DNA of 64,000 nt from Paguma larvata (Eukaryota; Chordata; Mammalia; Carnivora; Viverridae). Shown one piece after another: positions 57,000 to 64,000 of the stretch. Position 1 is the first letter of the stretch, and every line of letters begins with the position of its first letter. The stretch lies in contig CM057826.1 in NCBI GenBank assembly GCA_030068075.1, forward strand, positions 59,741,312 to 59,805,311. The letters run 5' to 3'. Below the pieces are notes generated by a model. The model was not told the origin of the DNA and searched no databases. It saw only the letters and a list, made by a program, of their open reading frames with translations. The position numbers and the translations under genes were made by a program.

Positions 57000-57440
57000 G
57001 TATTGCTTAAAACAACAGCAAATTATTGTCGTACAATTCTAGAAGCTAGAGGTCTGGAATCAAAGGGCTGACAGGCCCACGGTCCCTCTGACAGCTCGAG
57101 AGGAGCATCCTTCCTTCCTCCGTCTAGCTCCTGGTAGTTGCCAGCAATCTCCGATATTCCTTGGCTTGCGGATGCATCACTCCCGTCTTGGCTACACCAC
57201 CACATGACCATCCGCTCCCTCCGTGTCTTCACAGCGGCTTCCCTCTGCGCACGTCTGTCTCTGCGTCCAATTTACCCTTTTAACCAGAAGACCAGTCATA
57301 CCGCCTCATGGCCTGCGCTAATGACTTCATCTTAATTCATGACATCAGGGATGGCCTCATTTTCAAATAAGGTCACTTTCTGAGGTGCCGGGCATCAGGA
57401 CTTCGCATATCTTTGGGGGGGGCACAATTCAACTTATAAC
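57000..57440 (-). mobile_element. Old dispersed repeat, family not named
   Basis: TTCTAGAAGCTAGAGGTCTG, GGTAGTTGCCAGCAATCTCC, TCATTTTCAAATAAGGTCAC and GGCACAATTCAACTTATAAC form an abundant old repeat. Related pieces recur at 63640-63960. I do not recognise the subfamily. Confidence 0.5.
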
Positions 57441-58347
57441 AGCTTGGATAACGTAAGCCCACCCCAAGATAAGGATCTGCTCCCAGGAGGCCGATCAAAA
57501 GCCTTCTGAGCCAGCAGGTGAGGATAAGAACCCAGGCTGAGGGGTTCATCAGGCGACTCAGCCGGGGGGGACTTCTCAGGCACCCTAATGCATCAGCTAC
57601 CCCACGGGCTTACCAGCCCACGTAAAGGTAACCCCTTTTCTTGCCTTTCGGCACGTCTCTTCATAGGGCGGCGCTCACTGGCACATGTCATTATTTTATT
57701 CGCTGTCAGCTCCAAGAGGGACAGGGTCCTTATATATCTTCTTAACTCTTCTGCGCCCAGCCCCAGCACAGTGTCTCATGAATGACTAAATGAATTGGAG
57801 GGGAAGAGGGGTTTCAGAAAGCTCCCTTTGAACCACCGCGGAGGGGCAGAGACCGAAATCGAGGGGGCCAAGGAGGTGGGGGCAGCCAGAGGCGGTCACG
57901 TAGAAAGCATTTGAAAATTGATTTGTGGAGGTTTCAAGCTGGAAGCAAAATTGCCGTGTGTCCCTGCCAGGAGACCAGGTACCTCTGTGCAGTGATGATG
58001 GCACCCCTGGGAGCCGGGGAGGTGCTGGGCACGGGTCCGCACACACCCAGTGCCGCGGATGGACCGGCGGGTGGGACATGCAGAACGGCACAAAAGCAGG
58101 CTCGGCCCGCCCCGGCTCCCTCCTTTCCAGCCGTGCGCTGGTTAAATGTGACCCAGCGAGGTTTGTTAACTCGCCCCGTTCCAGGCCTGCCTTGCCCATT
58201 ATACCTCTCTGGTATACCTTTCTGGTGTGCGGCCAAGGTGACCAGGGACACGTATGCCCTCGGCAAGCCCTCTTACAAGGAGCAGTCATACTAGCCAACT
58301 GCCTGCTAGCCCGTGAACAGATACAGAAAACACGATCGTATCTTTCT

Positions 58348-58574
58348 TTTTTTTAAAAAAAAATTTTTTTTAATGTTTATTTATTTTTGAGAGACATAGA
58401 GGCACAGTGTGAACAGGGGAAGGGCAGAGAGAGAGGGAGACACAGAATCAGAAGCAGGCTCCAGGCTCCAAGCCGTCAGCACAGAGCCCGACGCGGGGCT
58501 CGAACTCACAGACCGCGAGATCATGACCTGAGCTGAAGTCGGCCGCCCAAACGACTGAGCCACCCAGGTGCCCC
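58348..58574 (-). mobile_element. CAN-SINE
   Basis: Reverse copy close to consensus. Exact flanks GATCGTATCTTTCT at 58334-58347 and 58577-58590. Confidence 0.96.
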
Positions 58575-58599
58575 AGGATCGTATCTTTCTGTTCAAACC

Positions 58600-59600
58600 A
58601 CATAATGTAAACCCCGCTCGGTGATTTCCAAGCCCTTTAACTAGCGCCACTCAGGAAGTGCCCCCATGTCCCAGCGTCCACACAGAGCAGCTCCGGGGGG
58701 CAGGACCTCATCACCCCAGGGACGCACAGGAAGCCGAGGTGCAACAGAGTGAGGCATCGTGCCTGAGACCCCACAGCCCGAGAGCAGCAGTCAGGCTGTC
58801 TGTGCCCAAAGCCTGTGCTCTGCCTACACCGCATCCCGACTTCCATTTCCACCGTTGAGATTGCCCGGGGGAACCTCAGCTTGGGGGCCTAAGACCGAAA
58901 CGACCCAGGGTAGGCCCAGTCTTCCGCTCGAGACAGAGACCCAGGGAAAGCGGGGGAGAGAACTGATGTTCGTTAACAACCTGTATTATCCCGTTTTACA
59001 CTCCCAACAGCGTGGCGCGTGGGCCTTTGTGAGTCCCAGTTGACAGGGAAATCAAGAGGTTGCTTCATGACGCTAGAGCATCGTAGGTAATGATGCAGGA
59101 CGGCGGGCGCTAAAACCGATGCTTTTGCTGCTACCCCACGGTCTTTTCCGGAAGACCTCCCTGTACCTCCCTGTGTGCTCCCCCAGACAACAGATCCTCA
59201 CGCATCCCTGGGCCCTGCTTGCCTGTGGCTGTAGGATGTGGCCAGTCCTCCCACCCAGTGCTGGGCTCAGTGGGGGTAAGAGGATGGGGATTGTCAGGCT
59301 GGGTTGGGGTGGGAGGCATTTAGGGACGGGAACATCCTTATGCTGGCCAAGGCCCAGCTAGAGAGAAACTCTGGGTGACCTTAGCCCTCAGGAGCCTTTC
59401 CTGTGGATTCAGGATGAGGAGGATACTCTGCAGATATCCAGTAGGGTTGACAAGACCCTGGGATGAGACACCTTTGGAGATGGTCCCTGAGCTCCAATGG
59501 CCTACCTAGTTCACCAGATGTTTATTTTACCCAGTCCTGGGCAGAGGTGAGTGGAAGGGAGGAAGGGAAGAAGGAGAGGGCAGGTACAGAGGCTGAAACA
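58600..59600. other. Unique intergenic stretch
   Basis: GC-rich in parts. No repeat or exon that I can support. Confidence 0.55.
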
Positions 59601-59619
59601 CAGCCTAGGCAATCTGGCA

Positions 59620-59880
59620 TCAGAGTCTGAGCTCTAGAGAGAGAATGTTGAGCCTAGCTGGGGCAGGTGGCAGAGGCGTGATAGACAAGGAATACTTGGC
59701 CTTAGATTGGAAGAATGAGGAAGACTTACCAGGGAGCCAGCCTGGGGAGGGCATTCCAGACAGAGAGAAGGGTGTACCCGAGGGCACAGGGGAGTGGCGG
59801 GTCATGGGAGGGCAAATTTCTGAGGCACGAAGGTGGGAGATGAGGCTGGAGGGATGAACAGGGTGAGTAGATGGCAGAGA
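59620..59880 (+). repeat. L2-like segment
   Basis: GATTGGAAGAATGAGGAAGA, GAGGGCATTCCAGACAGAGA and GATGAGGCTGGAGGGATGAA resemble L2-derived repeats seen elsewhere in the window. Confidence 0.5.
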
Positions 59881-59939
59881 TTGCTGCATTTGCTCCTCTA
59901 TGTATTGTAACGATTTTGAGGTGGGCATGGACATAGATA

Positions 59940-60150
59940 CCAGCTTTCCTACGTTTGTCAGCCTCCCTTGCAGCTAGGTAGGCAGGGCGAAAGAACTATT
60001 TTCAGATAATGGGACAAGAGTGAAAGTTGTAAGTGAAACTTTCAGATTGGCCCCTTCTCTAGTTTTCCCTGATCCCCCTGGCTGGTATGCAGATGGGACG
60101 GCAGAGCCACCTCAGACCATGAGGTGGCTGTTGCATATTGAGAACAAATT
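59940..60150 (+). mobile_element. Degraded MLT1/MER-type LTR-like fragment
   Basis: GTCAGCCTCCCTTGCAGCTA, CTGGCTGGTATGCAGATGGG and CCTCAGACCATGAGGTGG agree with an old LTR-like repeat, subfamily unclear. Confidence 0.4.
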
Positions 60151-60692
60151 ACAGAACGGGATAGAAAGAGCCCGGATTCCCAATACCATCAAATCACAAA
60201 TTGGAACAAACATTGCATGGAAGAGAAACAAACTCGTAATTTGCTTAAGCCATTCTAGCTTGGGGTGCTTAAATATAGCCACCTTTTATCCTAACCTCAT
60301 TATACCTTGCAGAGGGGTTTAGTTCTATCCCCAGATCAGGGGATACAAACTCGACCACTTATAGAGGTCAGGCAAGCCACACAGATGAGTAAGGCCGACT
60401 GGGCACTTCTTTTCACCAAGAAATATCTTCCTTCCTTTTTGAAATACTGTGTTCGTTTTTAAAGAGAGAGAGAGAACCCTGCATGGTCTAAACGTTCTAG
60501 TTTACAACCTCAACTCTAGTGACCGGAAGGCACGATGGAGTTTTGAATGAGGACATTGTGGGGAGAGACTTGTGTGTGTGGAGAATGGCTTGGAGAGTGA
60601 GAGACAAGGTCGGTGTTCCAAGGCTGGCAGAAGCCAATGGAGCCTGACTGAGGTGGCGACTCTAGGCACAGAGAGGGCAGGCCAGAGCCCAA

Positions 60693-60720
60693 GGTGGTGG
60701 GGGGGGGGGTGATGGGAGGG
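60693..60720 (+). repeat. G-run cluster, G-quadruplex capable
   Basis: GG-T-GG-T then an 11-base G-run (60699-60709), then GGG and GGG at 60714 and 60718. Confidence 0.8.
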
Positions 60721-60977
60721 ATGGACCCGCCCCTATCACCGGCTCACATCTGGCTGTGCTTCGGGTGGCCACCTCCTTGGGAAGGCGGAGGTGGGGGGAG
60801 TGCTGGCCCTGCAGAGAGCGCCTCTCTCAGGAGCCTCATCCCTGCTGACCTGCAGCCCACGTAGAGCGCCAGCAGCCCAGTTTGGAAGCTTCACAGGAGC
60901 TCGGTGTGGGTAGGACAGCATTTCCCACCATGTGGTTCCCACGATGTGGGGCACAGGACCCATGAAAGGCCATTTTA

Positions 60978-61164
60978 TTTTGGTTTTTGAACCGTTATTT
61001 ATTTTCGAGAGAGAGAGGTGGGGGGGGAAGGGGCAGAGAGAGAGGGGGACAGAGGATCTGAAGCGGGCTCTGTGCTGACAGCAATGGCCCAATGTGGGGC
61101 TCACTCGAGATCATGACCTGAGCCAAAGTCATCGGCTCAACTGACTGAGCCACCAAGGTGCCCC
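60978..61164 (-). mobile_element. CAN-SINE
   Basis: Reverse copy. Flanks CATGAAAGGCCATTTTA (60961) and CATGAAAGGCGATTTTA (61165), one mismatch. The head reads CCACCAAGGTGCCCC. Confidence 0.95.
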
Positions 61165-61199
61165 CATGAAAGGCGATTTTAGATGGTGCACGGAAAACA

Positions 61200-62200
61200 T
61201 TTTATTTGTCGGTAGTTCTGTACTTCTTTTCACATACCTCTGGGAAATGTAACTGGCATAGCAAAGCTGTGGCTTCACAGGTGGTGTTGAGGATTAGGCA
61301 GGTGAAAGCAGTGAGTCGCTTAAGGTGAACTTAGGGGAAATGTAATGGAGAGAAGCCCCTGAGCCACAGGGTGAGCGGACGTGGGAGAAACGGAGAAGGT
61401 GAGGCGTGAGGGCCGGGGCTGGCCGCACTGCCGGCGTCCGGCTCAGCCAGCCATCTTTCGTTACCTTTGGTCGTTTTGCGTGTGCTGGTACTGGCTCAGT
61501 GTTTGCCCACTCCTCGGGTTACTTGCTGCCCACAGCCTGCCCGCTCAGTCTTTTTGTCTTCATTTGAGGATAAGAAAGCCTGAACGTCCAGGACTGGCCT
61601 GGACACTGACTCTAAGCTCGGTGTCTGGCTGTTCGGGACAGGTGTGACAGGCAGGCCATTACTCCGCAAACAGCTCCAAGAGACGGGGCTGGAGTAGGGG
61701 CCACCTGGCCCAGGGGCTGACCGTGGCCCTCAAGGAAGGAACATGCACCAAGGGTTGGGCACCTGCTGGAGTGGTTCTCAGGACCCTTGCAGGGTCAGCC
61801 AGACTTGGTTTTGTTTTTCAACATAAAACGTGGTTTTTCAGTTTTTCAAGGAAACACATGTGTGCTCATTCCAGAAATTCAGAAAGAAAGAAGAAAACAG
61901 ACACACATAATCCCGCCAGAGATGATCAGTGTTAACGATAGCCGGACATTTAGGTCCAGGTTCGTAATCTCAGAATGTGGGGGGAAGCATGTTCTCTCCA
62001 TGACAGAAGTGTCTCCCCATAGCCACCCCCTACTTTCTGGTACCTCATCAGGTTGCTTCCCAAACAGCAACGAAATTTGACGGGTCCAAGGACTTTTCCT
62101 CATCTAATAGGATATCCTGGTTTCTACTCCTTGCCGTCTGGAGTTCTCCTGCTGCCGCGCTATGTGGTTTCTCTTCCCTTCTGGCCGTCCTAACCCCCGT
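61200..62200. other. Unique intergenic stretch
   Basis: No repeat head or exon recognised. Confidence 0.5.
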
Positions 62201-62265
62201 CTGTCCATGCTACGAGTTCACAAAGCTTGGCCCGACGGCTCTGGCACTGAAAACACCTGACTTTC

Positions 62266-62289
62266 CAGCGCCCTCGGGAGAGGGCGCTG
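62266..62289. repeat. Perfect inverted repeat (10-4-10)
   Basis: CAGCGCCCTC, GGGA spacer, GAGGGCGCTG. The arms are exact reverse complements, and each carries the AGGGCGC core that resembles CTCF. Confidence 0.85.
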
Positions 62290-62503
62290 CCCCTAGCCCA
62301 GCTCAGAACGAAATACAGAGTGTTTCTGGTAAAGAGATTAGGAACATGAAAAGGAGCAAGTGTCTGGGCTCGGGAGCTGATTGCTTGCGAGGCCTCGCCT
62401 GCCGCCGGCCCTGCGGCTCACCCCACACTTGACTCCGGACCGCAGGTCCCAGAGGCTGCGGATGAAAGAGCAGAGAGGATAGATTCCAGCATCTTGATTT
62501 CAG

Positions 62504-62526
62504 CCCACAGCTTGGACAGCTGTGGG
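62504..62526. repeat. Perfect inverted repeat (9-5-9)
   Basis: CCCACAGCT, TGGAC spacer, AGCTGTGGG. Contains an E-box CAGCTG at 62517-62522. Confidence 0.85.
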
Positions 62527-63064
62527 AAGCAAGCCCCCGATTCCACCAGGGGAAGGCGGCCCGGCCATCTGGTTGGCGGGAGTCTGGGGCACGATTCGCT
62601 TCTTCTAACTGCCGTGCCTAAACCAGGTTCTCTGGCTTTGAAGACGATTCCTGCAGGACCAAACAGTTCACTTCCTCGCGGGGAAACACTGTCAGGTTTA
62701 AAAGCCATCATTCTCCGGGGAGGCCGGGTGGCTCTCTCCTCGTCTATAAACACTGTTAAGGAGGGGCCGGGTTTCTGTTCTAACAGCTCCTTGAGCTTTG
62801 CACTTAATGGGGACAGGGTGGCACAGGGAACAGATGGGCGGCGAGGCCATAGATGGCCCCACACAATTTGGTCTCGTCATCTTGTGTGTTTTATTTTAAA
62901 CAATGCAGCTGTGCTCTCTGCTGCTCTTTCAACAAGGGCACGCGGTTCTCAGCCCTGGCGCCACGCCTCCAGAGAACATGCGTCCACTTGCCGTGTATTT
63001 ACTGAGCAGGTACTGCGTGCCGGGCAGGGTGAACCAAACAGAGCAGTAGAGTCGGGAGGATGAG

Positions 63065-63245
63065 AGAACGGGCTCTGGGCCACACCTGCCTGAGTCCCGA
63101 GTTCAGCCCCGGCTCCACCCCTTACCCTCCATGTCCTGTGCCCTGAGACTTCTGGCCTTATCTGTAACGGGAAGGCAACGATGGTATCTGAGGGTTAAAT
63201 GTGATGCTGCAAGTGCAGCCCGACGCTTCGTAATTGCTCAGTGGG
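63065..63245 (+). repeat. MIR
   Basis: CGGGCTCTGGGCCACACCTG, CAGCCCCGGCTCCACCCCTT and CTTATCTGTAACGGGAAGGC follow the MIR order; the 3' part GTAATTGCTCAGTGGGTACT agrees. Confidence 0.75.
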
Positions 63246-63249
63246 TACT

Positions 63250-63590
63250 GACTGTGATCGCATAGTCCCTGCCCTCCATGGTGCCGAGGGTGTAGAAGGG
63301 ACGACAACAGACCAATGCATCTGCAAACGTGTGGAGCAGGTGTCATAAGGGGTGCTAACATAGAGGACCCGGAAGCACCCACTTTAGACCAGGGCTCAGG
63401 AAGGCCCTCTTGAAGAAAGCCACCTGCAGGCATGAGGGTTGCTTCCGGAGAGGTAGACAGGCCTCGTAGCCCAGGCAAGGGCTTCGGGATCCCCTGCAGA
63501 CAGCAGGGAATCCTCGGAGGGCTCATGCAGGGAAGTGACGGCCTCCCACCTCCGGTCACTGACTGCCGCGCGGAGACTAGACTCTAGGGA
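63250..63590 (+). repeat. L2-like segment
   Basis: CAGGGCTCAGGAAGGCCCTC, GAGGTAGACAGGCCTCGTAG and GCTCATGCAGGGAAGTGACG fit the L2-derived repeat type. Confidence 0.5.
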
Positions 63591-63639
63591 AGTGGATTTG
63601 TTTTCTGTTATCACCGGAATTATCTATTACCTGGAAGTT

Positions 63640-63960
63640 GGAAGCTCTCAAATCAAGGTGGTGGCAGGGTCGCTTTCCTTCCAGAGGCTCTAGAGAGACT
63701 CTTTTCCTTGCTTTGCTGGTTTCTGGAGCCTTCCCACCTTCATCCTCTCCCAGGTGCGTTCACGGCAACCTCCACCACGATCGTCCCATCTCCTTCTTTG
63801 CCTCCAAACCGCCGCCTATGTCTTATAAGGACCCTTGCGAGGACAGCGGGCCACACAATTGGGTGACAATGCACCCATTTAAACCTAATCATACCCCGAA
63901 CCTAATCATACCCACAAGGGATTTGTTTCCCATATAAAGTAACGTTTTCCCAAGTTCTGA
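63640..63960 (-). mobile_element. Old dispersed repeat, same type as 57000-57440
   Basis: ATGTCTTATAAGGACCCTTG and the following stretch resemble the inner part of the repeat at 57000. Contains a 17-base tandem duplication (CCTAATCATACCC units) at 63884-63914. Confidence 0.4.
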
Positions 63961-64000
63961 AGACGAGGCCATAAACGTCATGGACGTCTTTGTGGGTGAC

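Larger units (their letters stand above)
62200..63000. other. Repeat-poor block, candidate regulatory DNA
   Basis: No SINE, L1, L2 or MIR seen for about 800 bases. Holds two perfect inverted repeats, a GATA-type AGATAG at 62480, and CACTTAA near 62801 (the reverse of the NKX2-type TTAAGTG). There are also E-boxes CAGCTG at 62517 and about 62907. Open frames on both strands (62494-63063 plus, 62418-62864 minus) are not recognisable proteins. Confidence 0.4.
39966..64000. other. Intergenic region downstream of BNIP1
   Basis: No exon, tRNA or other RNA gene recognised in 24 kb. Contents are old repeats, SINEs and unique sequence. In human and mouse the next gene on this side is NKX2-5, on the opposite strand; I infer that it lies beyond the window end. 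Confidence 0.7.

Noticed and set aside
62494..63063. Open frame of 189 residues, with another of 148 on the other strand
   Set aside because: GC-rich DNA lacks stops on both strands. No domain, codon pattern or splice structure seen.
39966..64000. NKX2-5 gene
   Set aside because: Expected by synteny, but no homeobox exon is seen; it should lie beyond the window.

Overview
This window is carnivore nuclear DNA, almost certainly feliform and probably a cat. Its dominant young repeat is the tRNA-Lys-derived CAN-SINE of the cat type (head GGGGCGCCTGGGTGGCTCA, body rich in GAGA/CTCT, A-rich tail). I found 22 copies, most with visible target-site duplications. Short carnivore L1 3' ends and older mammalian repeats (MIR, L2, L1M, MER5-like hAT, MLT1-like LTRs) fill much of the rest. 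There is no operon-like coding, no CRISPR array and no bacterial feature.

Two protein-coding genes are present, both on the + strand. Positions 1-23.5 kb hold the 3' part of CREBRF (CREB3 regulatory factor): five coding exons (1056-1250, 3019-3208, 4430-4503, 9954-10076, 17457-17572). They encode the last 232 residues, including the bZIP region, and are followed by a long SINE-free 3' UTR with several AATAAA signals. The upstream exons lie before base 1. A 4-kb gap of old repeats follows. BNIP1 (SEC20, an ER SNARE with a BH3-like motif) is then complete in six coding exons from 27692 to 39547. It encodes 228 residues and has a CpG-rich promoter and a poly(A) signal at 39939.

The remainder, 40-64 kb, is intergenic. 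In human and mouse the same order (CREBRF, BNIP1, then NKX2-5) is known on human 5q35.1, so this segment probably faces NKX2-5, which is not in the window. I see no exon here. It holds dispersed repeats, G-rich runs, a near-perfect CTCF-type motif at 55562, and a repeat-poor block at 62.2-63.0 kb with two perfect inverted repeats.

The two genes act separately. CREBRF is a nuclear regulator of CREB3 and of stress and energy metabolism. BNIP1 works at the ER in retrograde Golgi-to-ER transport, ER shape and apoptosis. I found no convincing undescribed biological system. The points most worth checking are the ancestral CREBRF Arg457 codon, the NF-kB, YY1 and CTCF-like motifs around BNIP1, the strand-skewed and nested SINEs, and the repeat-poor blocks at 34.1-34.5 kb and 62.2-63.0 kb.
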